From positions 655,501-719,500 of the forward strand of contig JAHDVF020000223.1 of NCBI GenBank assembly GCA_022606425.2: a DNA stretch of 64,000 bases, given 5' to 3'. The stretch's first letter is position 1. Each line of letters begins with the position of its first letter. This stretch comes from Lepidostoma basale (lineage: Eukaryota; Arthropoda; Insecta; Trichoptera; Lepidostomatidae). The notes beneath the pieces were generated by a model. That model worked only from the letters and a program-made list of their open reading frames with translations. It did not search any database and had not been told where the DNA came from. This document shows, piece by piece, positions 42,730-53,114 of this stretch. Both the position numbers and the translations under genes were made by a program.

Positions 42730-43900
42730 TGATTTCCCTTAGCCGAGTGAATTAAGTTTTCTGGCGCTGGAAAGTACAGTTAAAATTCAAATCTTCAAAT
42801 ATAAAATACGAATCAATTTAAAAATCTATTTTGAAAGTATTTATTTCGAAAATCTTCGTTAAAAGATGGGTGCAGCGATGAGCAAAAACTACCACGTAAC
42901 TACTCCCAAAGTCCGGCCGGCATAATCACGGAAATGGAATAAAAAAATCTCAGCCGGACTCAATTACCCGAATCCCGCGATAAATATATTACCAATGCCG
43001 TCCGTCCGCGTCAACGGAAAACAAAAATAAATTCAGTTAGAAATAAAGCACAAAAGGGTCTCAATCAGTGGGGACACAAAAAGCGCAAATAATCCCTCGA
43101 ATCGGCGGCATTAATATAAATCGCCAGCGACGCGAGCACAAAGTCGGTAACTTCATTTTCACTTCCCAGCCCTTGAATTATTGTTCCCGAAAGTTCACCG
43201 AATGAAATGGCTGGAAGGCGAACACAAGTTGACAATTCGGTTACAGAAAATTTTCGATTAATTAAAGTTATTTATCATCGTGACAGCGGTATTAAAATAA
43301 TTACAACAGAAAGAGTCTACCTTCCTTCCAAGCCGACGAAATTATTCTATTTTATAATTAAATGAAGTCATTTAAATTTTGTTTTGATAATTCAATTATG
43401 TGTTATCGCTTTACGCAACAATACAAAATATAAATCTATATTTCTACATTTCAACATATTACTATCTTTATTTCTTAACTTTAGTTAGTGAATATTTTTC
43501 GCCCGTAATTGTATTCCTGGAGTGACCAGTTTTGTTAGATATCGACGGCTCTCTTTAAGCTATTTTTTTAAGCAATATAAATGTATTCTAACGAAATCCC
43601 AATATACGAATTTATTATCGTGCGACGAAGTATTGATTGACCAGACATACGGTGCATATAATATGCGTATGGTACATCAGGAAACTTATTTTTTCTATTC
43701 GACAATAATTTACTCATAGTTAAGAAAAAATATACATGTACAGTTATCCTTTATTTTAATTATTTTTGGATTATTAACATCCAAAAAATCTGTTTATTTT
43801 AAATCAGCGTAACTTTCATCTCTTTATAATCATTATTTTATAAATATTAGTTTTTTACCGAGTTCAAAAACACTGTTTTCTGAAAACACAAAAGATATGA
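42730..43900. other. Unassigned, includes a GC-richer unique block
   Basis: 42860-43260 is non-repetitive in this window and less AT-biased (AAAGTCCGGCCGGCATAATC, CCGTCCGTCCGCGTCAACGG, CAGCGACGCGAGCAC). No open frame, splice or promoter pattern is strong enough for a gene call. It is the best candidate here for conserved non-coding or promoter-proximal DNA. Confidence 0.35.
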
Positions 43901-43904
43901 CGTT

Positions 43905-44045
43905 TCTTCTTCATCTTCATGTATCCTGTCGGATCACTCCGACGTAGATAATCACTTCAGAGAAATTCTCAGTCATGGGTAGCACAAAAAACAACTCTAC
44001 AAGTATTTTTTTCCACGGCCGTCTATCCCTGAATAACCAGCTGGA
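43905..44045 (-). pseudogene. RTE-G LINE tail scrap
   Basis: Minus-strand codons resemble ELFFVLPMTENFSEVIIYVG, VIRQDT and end in GAAGAAGAAACG, matching ELFRAAQDR..FAEVIANVGGTxQDT. Confidence 0.55.
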
Positions 44046-44404
44046 GTATGTTAGAATTTTTTTCTCTAGATTTGTTATTAAAGTAAGAACACTTAAAGTG
44101 TTTGATTAAGTTTACGTATAATGAAAATAAATAAAAATATGATTGTATAATATATTTTTTAAATATATACTTAGTAATATTTCACATAGGTTTATGGCTT
44201 CGTTCGGTTTCGGCAACTCGCTGCCATTTTCTAGTGCCAGGAAAGGAGCGAGCTGCTTTACTATGAAATTTAAAAGGAAATCATTCCTTTTTTAATGTTC
44301 ACGTATGCATAATTTTATATTGCCGATTACAAAAAATATAGAGGTTTTTATATAATAATCACCACGATTTTAAGTTCATATAGTTCATGCTGGTTGGCTT
44401 CGAT

Positions 44405-45087
44405 AAATCTGATGATGAATGTGAATAAGTCCAAGGTTTATTGAAGGATTTTTGAAGGAGAAGAGACCATGACAGTCTGCAACATTAGCGTGAATGGTGA
44501 AAATTTTTAACAAGTGGATGAATATTACGTTAACAAAATATAAATTTACAAAATATAAATTTACAAAATATTTCAAATAATGTTTTTAAAAAAAATTAAC
44601 AAAATATTTACAAAATATATTTATGTAAACGTATACAAAATAGATTTGGGGTAGTATGTATGAAAAAATTAAGTAAAAATAAGATTTCTTAGACGAATGT
44701 GTAGATACTCTGTGTATAATAGTGTCGAATGAAAATATAAGAAGTGAATGCGGTGAATGATGGTGTTATGAACAAAATAATGAAAGGATCATTATGATGG
44801 TTTGGACACATGGAAAAAATAAATGTAGAAAGAATGCTAAAAAAATTATATGTTAACGATGTAAATGGAACTAGAAATAGAGGAAGACCGAGGAAAACGT
44901 GGCAAGATCAAATAAATCAAATATAGTATGTAGGCCACGTAAGGAGTCAGAGAAATCAACGCGCGTGCATGACACGATGAATGAATGTTGAGGAAGCGAG
45001 AGAAATATGTCAGGAAAGAAAAATGTGGCAGTCCAAAATTTCTGCCTACCCGTTCGGGGAGACGGCGTGATGGTTAGTTAGTTAGTT
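44405..45087 (+). pseudogene. RTE-T LINE copy with AT-rich internal replacement
   Basis: Begins with MNVNKSKVxxxE, RRETMTVCNISVNGEN, DEYY codons (end of the RT domain). 44530-44645 is an AT-rich run with repeated TAAATTTACAAAATA units instead of the expected RR.G.GNKVNGAL region. RTE-T resumes at 44650 (IRFLRRMCRYSVYN) and runs to VMNKIMKGSL, GRPRKTWQDQIN and MWQSKISAYPFGETA, with TTAG units at 45072-45087. Several frameshifts. Confidence 0.88.
44530..44645. repeat. AT-rich short tandem repeat
   Basis: TAAATTTACAAAATA is repeated about three times, then diverged TTTACAAAATAT units. Confidence 0.7.
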
Positions 45088-45099
45088 TTTAGAGGTTTC

Positions 45100-45764
45100 T
45101 AATATTGTTCTCTTGATGATAGAGGTATTAATTTACCTTTGTAAAAATCGACTAAAATAAACTCAGATAATATTCTTTTACATCTAGAAATACGTTTTAA
45201 AGAGAATAATAATAAGGCGTTCAAATTGAAACATCCCAGTTCCTTACTGTAAAGAGAATTAATAAAATATTTATTCACCGTTTCGAAAAGTGTATTAAAA
45301 TTGATGAAGCAAATACCCACATCATCTCGACTAAGGCAGAAATGTTATCACACACATTATGAGAGATTGTTTCTCTGCTTACTTGGCAATCAAAGGGCGG
45401 CCCACTTATTCCGATAGAAGATGTTGTTTGTATAGCTCGACTGCCTTCATTGTTCCTTCGAGTATTATTTGTGAACACTGTTCACTTAACTAAATAGACA
45501 CTCTTAAAATCAAGATGTTTATAGAAGCAGACAACTAGATATCATCAATACCAGAAATTGTCAATTTCATCACAGGATTATGTATTAAGGCCGGATGTTA
45601 GAAATTAACTAAAATTATGTATAAAATTATTAATAAAATGTTTATTTTTAATCATTATCGTTATCATTATTGCCTTTCTAATATTTGTATTAAATTATAT
45701 ATATACCCGTAAAATCGGGAAAACAATAAAAATTAGATAAACAAACTAAGTAAACTTTGAAGAC
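45100..45764. other. Unassigned sequence
   Basis: Moderately AT-rich and unique in the window. Two short minus-strand frames have no family features. Confidence 0.3.
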
Positions 45765-45842
45765 CGCAGAAGATGACAGAAGTGCTTGGAGGCGAAGACT
45801 GGGAGAAGATTAAGTATATGGTAGAGCCATCGAAGAAGAAGA
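45765..45842 (+). pseudogene. LINE tail scrap with GAA end
   Basis: LKTAEDDRSAWRRRLGED then RAIEEEE. The (A/D)DRxAWRxRL pattern followed by GAAGAAGAAG is typical of RTE-like LINE ends, but only 78 bases remain. Confidence 0.45.
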
Positions 45843-45904
45843 AATAAACTAAATAATGAGCAGCGTTTATATGAAAAAGAAATAAGCATTATACAAAATC
45901 TTTT

Positions 45905-46775
45905 TCTTCTTTCGGTGCCGTGTCAGGTACCCCCAAAGTTGGCGATCACTGCAGCAAAGGCATCTCTATTCTGCGCCACTTGGAACAATTTCTGAACTCT
46001 TGTTATTCCTGTCCACTCTTTGATGTTCCGCAGCCAGGACAGCTGCCTTCTACCAACTCCCCGACGACCCATTAACATCTCGTCACCTGAGAGTAAAAGG
46101 ATTCCAACTAACAAATTTTCAGATTTGACTTTTTTTCGTGAAAAGGGTTCTTACTAACCTTATCTATACGCACAATTAAAAAAACATGTAATAGTATCGT
46201 CATTTTGATGTTACGAAAAGAATCAAGTTCCATCTGATCATTCAAAACACACGATTCACTGAAGAAGGATTCATTTAAACTTATAACTTTATTATTACAA
46301 CTGTTTCCAGACGAAATTTACGCGTTTATCGGTAAAAGAATCTCTGGAAATTGGAATAAAACCCTTTTATTCCAAGATACATACCCGAAACCAACAAAAC
46401 TTTGACTTCATTTTTCTCAGCTTTTTACTTTTGTCAGTTGGAACCTTCTTACTCTCAGGTGACGATCTGTCGAAGGAGGTGGTATTTTTCTTCCCTCAGC
46501 ACATGAAACCTTTCTAATTTACACACTCAACAACAGCTCTCTATTGCCTCTGGCTATCTGCGGTACGTCTTCATTACTGAGCCTATCGGTCCACGGTATA
46601 CGGAGCATTCTGCGGTACCTATATCCACATCTCGAACGCTTCCAACCGGTTCATTACATTCACTTTCAGAGTCCAGGTTTCGCAGCCATATAATAGAACA
46701 GACCATATATAACATTTAATCATTCTTTGTCCGAGTTTCAAGTTAAGATTATCGTTGCAAAAGTATGTCCTTTTT
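45905..46775 (-). pseudogene. RTE-G LINE C-terminal copy split by a MITE
   Basis: The minus-strand 5' piece (46775-46469) encodes LGQRMIKCYIWSVLLYGCET, WTLKVNVMNRLEAFEMWIYR, RMLRIPWTDRLSNEDVPQIA and NRELLL. The 3' piece (46080-45905) encodes GRRGVGRRQLSWLRNIKEWT, LFQVAQNRDAFAAVIANFGG. The intervening 46081-46464 is a MITE. Removing it with one ATCT copy rejoins the frame as LLRQMLMGRRGVG, four residues shorter than other RTE-G copies. The tail GAAAGAAGAAAAAG closes it. Confidence 0.88.
46081..46464. mobile_element. 384-base MITE with terminal inverted repeats
   Basis: Ends CGTCACCTGAGAGTAAAAGG and, in reverse complement, CGTCACCTGAGAGTAAGAAGG. About 32 bases pair with four mismatches. ATCT lies at 46077-46080 and 46465-46468. 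The interior is AT-rich and non-coding. Superfamily not assigned; single copy in this window. Confidence 0.85.
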
Positions 46776-46784
46776 TATTAAATT

Positions 46785-47204
46785 CAGCTCAAATATATAG
46801 AAAATAATAGGTCCATCGCAGCATTTGAAAGAAGGGTTCTTAGGACAATATACGAGTATGGCCCAGTGAGAGACCACAATGGTTGGCGTCGTCGATATAA
46901 CCGAGAGCTATATGATATCTATAAAGAGCCCGATGTGATCAGATCCATCAAAGTAGGGCGCCTGAGATGGGCTGGTCACATAATCAGAATGGACGACGAC
47001 AACCCTACAAAACGCCTCACGCTCTCAGTACCACAGGGACGTAGAAGACCAGGAAGGCCCAAAATGCGATGGATGGACAGTGTCAACACGGATGCATCGG
47101 TGTTGCAAGTGAGAAATTGGAGAATGGGGGCATCAAACAGACAAGAATGGAGGAAGCTCCTGGATTCAGCCAAGGCCCACCCAGGGCTGTCGAGCTTAGG
47201 ATGA
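46785..47204 (+). pseudogene. RTE-like LINE C-terminal region, ATGATGA tail
   Basis: SIAAFERRVLRTIYEYGPVR precedes the open piece 46866-47204 with NRELYDIYKEPDVIRSIKVG, RLRWAGHIIRMDDDNPTKRL, GRRRPGRPKMRWMDSVN, VRNWRMGASNRQEWRKLLDS and AKAHPGLSSLG, stop. The WAGHxxRM, GRRxxGRPxxRW and W...A.DR..W pattern defines the end of an RTE-like ORF. 113 codons are intact, so this is a relatively recent copy. Found once. Confidence 0.9.
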
Positions 47205-48225
47205 TGATGATATAGAAAATAAAAATATTTATTTATTGTTTTCTAAATCTATATCATTGCGTCGTTACATTTAAAATCAACCATTGAATAATTTAGATAA
47301 AGTTACAATATAAAAATATTACAAAATAAATAGTGTACGTGGACCCAAACAATATTTCTATTCACAGAATTATTATGAGGAAAAAATTCGGCAATGTCGG
47401 AACCTGATTTAATTAATAAGAATGAAAACGTCAGAATAACATGTAAATAATGAAAATAAAAAAAAAATATTTTCATTATTTACAATGATCTTCTACCTAG
47501 AAATTTCAATCAACAACATCAATAATTAGAATAACATGTTACACCATGCTTAAATCTATTTCTTAAAAAACAGACTTTTTCGTTCGTATTCATTATTTAA
47601 AATGGAGTTATAGGTACATAATTATTCAAGAAACTATAAATAATTTTGATTTCATTAACATGGAATTTTTCATCCCGTTTCGATAATAATTTTTTGGGTT
47701 ATTTTATATAATAAATTTAATGATTCTTAACCTCAGATCATATTTGACATAGAATTTGGAATTATAATATATATAGAATTAATTAAAATATTTTATTAGC
47801 GTCCTCTAATCTGCTATAAAACACGGGTGAATGCGCACATCGCAGAGCGTCTCGCAACATTATTACATTCGTATTTGAATATATGAATTTCGAACATCAT
47901 TATTCCACGAAGAACGTGAAACTTTTGTCTAAACTCATCCGAGACTTTAAGCACTTACACAATCGCATATTACACACACAAACAAAAGGCGTCTTGAAAT
48001 AAGTTATTTTATTTTTTAATAAAAAATATTCAATTTAATATTTATTGAATTTTACAAAAAATAATCTTTATAAATCAATAAGGTACTTTATCATATGTTT
48101 TTTTACCAATTCAAAGGATATAAAAATTAATTTAATCAAAATTTGGTATTTATAATTGCTAAATGTAATTAAATATTTCAATAATTTATACAAAAATCTA
48201 CTTTTCCACACAATACTTCATTAAT
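47205..48225. other. AT-rich stretch with family C traces
   Basis: TAATAAGAATGAAAACGTCAG (about 47413) and TTTTTCGTTCGTATTCATTATT (about 47577) are outer family C arm sequences 140 bases apart and inverted, but the centre is lost. Otherwise nothing is recognised. Confidence 0.4.
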
Positions 48226-48373
48226 AAAGATAATAAAAACGTTTTCCAAATTTCTAGAAGATTTAATATACACATTTTGATAATACCTTAGCAAATGGAA
48301 ACAAATTATTTACATAAAATGTAATTAAAACTTCTAGAAAATAGATGTTTTCATTCTTATTCAATATTAAATA
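48226..48373. repeat. Family C palindrome, diverged
   Basis: Outer AAAAACGTTTTCCAAATTTC and AATAGATGTTTTCATTC with ATTTTGATAATACCTTAGC at the centre. The GAAAC module has become GGAAAC. Confidence 0.7.
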
Positions 48374-48399
48374 TATATTTCTGTACATAATTTTGATTA

Positions 48400-48480
48400 A
48401 TACGAATGAAAACGTTTGTTTTCTATAAAGTTAAATACATTTTATGTGAATGACACATTTCGCCTGTCTAAGGCCTCATT
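48400..48480. repeat. Family C single arm
   Basis: AATACGAATGAAAACGTTTG, AATGACACATTTCGCCTGTC, TAAGGCCTCATTT. On the minus strand GCGAAATGTGTC replaces GCGAAACATGTC. It ends abruptly at the palindrome centre. Confidence 0.7.
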
Positions 48481-49214
48481 TCTTGACTTATTATTTTAAA
48501 TAAAGATATAAGATGCTTTAGATAATGTCTAAAGTTTGTTATGAAGTATTCTTAAATGAAAATTGTAAAACTTTATGATTCTGATAGTATGTTATTAAAT
48601 ATGTAAACTCCGAAGAATATATGTGTATTGTACTCGTACATTCACTCACACTCATGCGTAAGTACACATCACACAATGCCCCCCTCAACAAGTTCGCCAA
48701 GATGAATCGCAAATGTTCGCGTAGATTTGTATTGTCCTTACCTCTCTGCCGACACTTGAATGCGAATCAAGAACTCCAGAATTTATTATTTAATTTATCA
48801 ACATCCACCTACCGACACACCGAAATTTGAAAACTTTAGACCGTGCCTTATTTAGAACCTTTCCAAATTAAAATGTTTCTTAATCTTGCTTGCTCCTCTG
48901 AATATTCCCAGTAATGTTTAATAACCCAAATAAATTCAAAATAATAACGAATAAAAATGTTGCCTGAGATTATTTTATATTTTACTGTGTATATATATCT
49001 TTCAAATCTTTGATTAATTTATCATTTGAAAAGATTTTAATAAGCCATTATTGTAAAAGAATTTAAATTCAATATTCATAAACTACAACACAACCTCTTT
49101 AATAAATTCTGTTACTACAATAACCAATTCGATAATCATGCAGTATAACATATGGTAAACATTTTTTAGTATATATTGTATTAATATAATATTTAAGGTA
49201 TTGTAAACAAACAA
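48481..49214. other. Unassigned AT-rich sequence
   Basis: Nothing recognised. A 69-codon plus frame at 48621-48830 shows no motif. Confidence 0.3.
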
Positions 49215-49420
49215 ATATCAATGAAAGCAAAAATAGACGTTCACAGTGCAGTTCTAGTCCTAACCATTGTACATGGAAGAGAATCATGAAACTGGCAGAA
49301 GAAGGATGAGAGCAGAATAAATGCGGTAGAGATGAGATCCCACGTATATGTGGTAAAACGATGTAAGACAGAGTTTCAATGCTGATATTTTGAAATGAGG
49401 AGCAACCGACGAATTACCTA
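49215..49420 (+). pseudogene. RTE-T LINE internal scrap
   Basis: SMKAKIDVHSAVLVLTIVHG, RESxNWQKKDESRINAVEMR, then PRICGKTM, the region upstream of RWFGHMERM. No 3' tail. Confidence 0.75.
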
Positions 49421-49532
49421 AACCTCAATAAGAACTTTAAATTATTATTTTCTCTCAATAATTAGGTGCAACAAATCATATTTTCCTACCTTAATCTCAT
49501 ATGCAACCTAATGTGGTTTAATATTTATAAGT

Positions 49533-49709
49533 AATACGAATGAAAACGTCCGTTTTCTAGAAGTTTTATTATATTCTATGAGAATAACATTCCATGAGTT
49601 TCGTCTGTCTGAGGCCTAAGGCATTATTAAATGTGCCTTAGACAAGCGAAACGTGTCATTTACATAAAATATGATAAATCTTCGAGAAAACAGACGTTTT
49701 CATTCGTAT
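49533..49709. repeat. Family C palindrome
   Basis: Arms 49533-49625 and 49629-49709: AATACGAATGAAAACGTCC...TTTCGTCTGTCTGAGGCCTAAGG and GCCTTAGACAAGCGAAACGTGTC...ACAGACGTTTTCATTCGTATT. The left arm has an insertion ACATTCCATGAG beside its GAAAC box. Confidence 0.85.
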
Positions 49710-49777
49710 TTATTATTTTATAAGGAGTTTTAAATCATTTTTCAAGAATTTTTTTTTTTTAATATTGCCCGAGAAAA

Positions 49778-50112
49778 TTCGGCCATGGAAAGAGCCATGC
49801 TTGGAAACGAATTTATTCGACAACAAACCAAGCGGACTAAGGTGGCTATGAGGATGGGCGGACTTTAGTGGCGATGGGCTGGCCATATCTGTCGGGGAAC
49901 CGACGGCCGATGGGGGAGACGGGTTCTGGAGTGGAGACCGCGTACAGGATTCCGCAGAGTTGGATGTCCCCCTGCACGCTGGACTGACGGCGACGATCTG
50001 AAGAGGATTGCTGTAAATGGATGGATGGAAGCGGCAATGGATAGGGGGTGGTGGCGTGCTTTGCGAGAGGCCTACGTTTAGCAGTGGATGACAGACGGCT
50101 GATGATGATGAT
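49778..50112 (+). pseudogene. RTE-V LINE C-terminal region
   Basis: MERAMLGNEFIRQQTKRT, VAMRMGGLxWRWAGHICRGT, DGRWGRRVLEWRPRTGFRRV, PPARWTDGDDLKRIAVNGWM, EAAMDRGWWRALREAYVQQW and a stop after MTDG. The WRWAGHI.R...RW..KVL.WRPR signature is nearly complete with one internal stop. Ends (ATG)n. Confidence 0.88.
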
Positions 50113-50289
50113 GTTGACAATATTTTTAACAGTTCTAGCTATCTGCAGAACATTTATGTTACTGACCACATCGGTCTAAAGGATTGTGCAATGCAGCCAT
50201 ATTTTAAATATTTTATTGCCCATTGTTAGGCATTATCAAGCCAAAACATATCATTCTCATGAAATATGTTTTCGATAAAATAATTTTTT

Positions 50290-50974
50290 AATAATAATTA
50301 TTGTGAAATTTACATAAATATTCAAACAATAAATAAATTTCTGAAATTGTTCTTAAACTGTGATCAAAAACGGGAAATTTGGCAAATGTAGAATTCGTAG
50401 AATTCAGTATCCTATGATTACTTCCTGTCAGGTACGTCACACATAAACCGGTCCAGAGTGCATTCGGGTAAATGGAGATGATTAATGCCAACTCACGCGT
50501 CTCTCTAGCGGAAGCTGTTTGTGACATCACGCTCAATGAAATTTTGGACTTGATATCTGCACAATTGGAGATTCTCACGTCATGTGATGCGCCTCAAATA
50601 TTTTACTATAATTTCTAACAAGTTCACACCAAGTCGATATCAATTATTGCTGCCGGTCAATGATTTCAGGAAGGAGAACTTTTGGCTATAATGAAGCATT
50701 CAAAAAGAACTCGAAAATAGGGAGAAAGTTTAGGAGCGCTTCCTTTTATATTATATTTAATTTTTGGTTCCCATTTACGTATCATTTATATATAATATTT
50801 AATCATTAAAGTTAAAAAATATCGTACAATCAATTTACATAAACCTATATTTTTTTTTTTGGTTTTTATATGTAAAATTTTGATTTTTACTATTTTTTTA
50901 ACTGCTTGAATACAAAAATATGCAAAAGAAATTTTCAATCGGTCGCAATTTTATGAAAAATTTAAATTTAAATT
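50290..50974. other. Unassigned sequence
   Basis: 50400-50650 is less AT-rich and unique (GGTACGTCACACATAAACCGG, CTAGCGGAAGCTGTTTG). A 96-codon minus frame has no recognised motif. Confidence 0.3.
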
Positions 50975-51292
50975 TAAATAATCGGCTACGTACACCGATA
51001 ATACAATTAATATAAATTATGATGAATTTTGATTTTATTTTTTTCAGATAACCCCTTTTCGAGAAATCGATGCGACCGTAGCGAGAGAATTTTCTTAAGA
51101 CTCTATAGCAATGCTGTTAACTTTGTTACTACTAGTATTTAATATTTTTCAATAAAATATTGCAAAAACTATAATGAATGTTTACTTAAGAAAACAAAAA
51201 AACGCCATCCCTATATTTTTTATCGCGGTCATATTTTTTTTACGAAAATCAATTATTTTTTAGGCCGTCACAGTGGCTGCCCCCTTCAAAAA
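50975..51292 (+). mobile_element. Possible right end of a Kolobok-like element
   Basis: Ends TTTTTTAGGCCGTCACAGTGGCTGCCCCC, closely similar to AAAACAGGCCGTCACATGGGTGAACCCCC at 25.26 kb, with a preceding TTTTTTTCAG as in that element. No matching left end and no TTAA border were found. Confidence 0.35.
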
Positions 51293-51339
51293 AACATTTG
51301 AGAACAAAAAAAACTATAAGAAGTAAACGTAATATGAAC

Positions 51340-51500
51340 GGAACCTATGTAACCAGAAACAGTGAAGAATTTCTAAAGATGGTTGAGACGAATGAAAAGA
51401 ATGAATGAAGATTGCATGTTAAAAAATGTACACATTACGATATGAATAGAATAAGAAACAGGGTGAAACGCGTAAAACGTGGTTTAATAGACTCAACCAA
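51340..51500 (+). pseudogene. RTE-T LINE, heavily decayed
   Basis: Codons resembling FLKMVETNEKNE, CMLKNVHI.DMNRIRN and KTWFNRLNQN align with SLRWFGHMERMNEERMVKKV and RKTWHDQINQ. Confidence 0.45.
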
Positions 51501-52085
51501 AATTTAAATTAACAAACCTGTTTATTTAAAAATTTTGTACAACCTGCAGAGTTAATTCCTTAAGTTTATCAAACAATGTACTAACTTAAAGTGTCGGCGA
51601 AAACATACTAAATAAATGTAGAGTTTTTAATTTATGATTTTATTTTATTTGCATCCCTTATAGACATTTTTCTGATCAATACAAATCAATTCGTTTAATA
51701 ATTGCGACATCTAGTATATTCAAAATAACTAGAAACATCTATAGACAAAAGACAATTTTCGTAGTACATGTAATATTTGACCTTTTTCCTGCTAAGTTTC
51801 TTTAGTCACTGCAGTCTGTTTATTCTCAATAGAAAACTAATGACGACAGTATGACGAAGAATGACATCACGCTTTGCAGAGCCTGCGTCTGACAATACAT
51901 TCTCCTCTTGTGAATCATAAATTGAAATCAGTTTATTAGTTCCACATCGTACACGTAAATATGAAAAACATGAAGACATCCTAATGTCATGATAAGTTTA
52001 TTTATTATTTCTAGAAAAACAGGGTTATACTACATATTAAATAGAACACTATATATATTTTTTAAATTCACATTGTATAAATAAA
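51501..52085. other. Unassigned AT-rich sequence
   Basis: No landmarks found. Confidence 0.3.
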
Positions 52086-52104
52086 GTGTTGTGTTAATAA
52101 GTTT

Positions 52105-52165
52105 AAAAATATTCTTCAATTATAAATCCACAACACAAAGTGATGGTGAATTTAGAAGAAATACA
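52105..52165 (-). repeat. Palindromic-repeat boundary module
   Basis: The minus strand reads TTCTTCTAAATTCACCATCACTTTG, TGTTGTGGATTTATAATTG, matching the module that opens the repeats at 20.77, 22.30 and 60.27 kb. Confidence 0.55.
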
Positions 52166-52240
52166 TGTATATATTTTTTACTGTTAAAATTTAAAAACTG
52201 TTATATATCACAATTTCCTTTTTATTTACTGAGGTGTCGC

Positions 52241-52276
52241 GACAGCTGTTTCGCCAACAGATCTTGGCATCATCAG
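52241..52276 (-). ncRNA. Hammerhead-like motif, family D left arm
   Basis: CTGATGA, extra T, hairpin GCCAA-GATCTG-TTGGC, GAAA, CAGCTGTC. All conserved core bases of a hammerhead are present. Helix III can be two pairs closing AGCT, or an eight-base palindrome joining two molecules. Helix I is not convincing in the flanks (GTAACAC/GCGACAC). Confidence 0.6.
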
Positions 52277-52305
52277 GTGTTACAATAAACAGTTTATTGT
52301 AACAT

Positions 52306-52341
52306 CTGATGATGCCAACATCGGTTGGCGAAACAGCTGTC
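52306..52341 (+). ncRNA. Hammerhead-like motif, family D right arm
   Basis: CTGATGA, extra T, hairpin GCCAAC-ATCG-GTTGGC (six pairs), GAAA, CAGCTGTC. The loop and the last stem pair differ from the left arm, with pairing preserved. Confidence 0.6.
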
Positions 52342-52363
52342 GCGACACTCAGTAAATAAAAAG

Positions 52364-53110
52364 AAATAGTGATATATAGCAATGTTTTAAATTTTAACAG
52401 TAATAATATTGAAGTATCATAGTGTTTCGGCCGAAACGATAGACTATGTATTATATATTTTTAAATACAGATGAAAACGTTTGTTTGCTTGAAGCTGTGT
52501 TATATTTAATGCGATTAACGTGTTTCTCCTTGCAAATAACATTTGATATGACTGTCATTTATATAAAATAAAATAATTTTCTTGAAATCCGATGTTTTAT
52601 TCGTAATAATCATATTAAATTCATTAAACGTATTTAGTTAATTACTTTATTTAAATGTGACGAAATCAATGTTTTAATGCACATTTTCAAGAATCCTTAA
52701 AATTAAAAAAAAAATAATACAAGGGTAGTGCATATGATAGTCGATTATTTTTTAATACCTAATCCTGAATAGATGATTTATTTTCTAAAACTTAGAGTAC
52801 AAAACTCTTACATAATGCCCAAAAATATCATTATTTATTTAATAAGAACTATTATCGCTTGTACCCGAGCTTCATTAAAGCAAAGCTTGGATATAAGCTA
52901 AACTAGTTGTTTTCAAATATAATTACAATCCATGGTTTAAATACAATGTTACGTATTACCTTTTAAATTATATATTCATAAATTTAAAAGGTAACATATA
53001 ACCACAAAGTTAGTGTCTTAAATGCAACCTTTTATTAATGGATGACTATACGAGTATGTGCCTTTTATGTCAATGATAAATAATAAATGTAAAATTTTGA
53101 TAAAATCTAT
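52364..53110. other. AT-rich sequence with a family E relic
   Basis: 52855-52915 has TTATCGCTTGTACCCGAGCTTCATT and AAGCAAAGCTTGGATATAAGC, TAAACTAGTTG, an eroded family E palindrome. Family C traces lie near 52470-52600 (GATGAAAACGTTTGTTTGC, GTGTTTCTCCTTG). Confidence 0.45.
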
Positions 53111-53114
53111 AAAT

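Larger units (their letters stand above)
52218..52363. repeat. Family D palindrome, 73-base arms, two intact core motifs
   Basis: Arms 52218-52290 and 52292-52363 mirror each other (TTTTTATTTACTGAGGTGTCG...TTACAATAAAC). Each contains a complete hammerhead-like core reading outward from the centre. The terminal GAAGTATCATAGTGTTTCGG lies 60 bases beyond the right arm. Confidence 0.9.

Noticed and set aside
49713..50169. 135- and 107-codon minus-strand frames
   Set aside because: Antisense to the RTE-V tail, whose plus-strand codons carry WRWAGHI, EWRPR and YVQQW.
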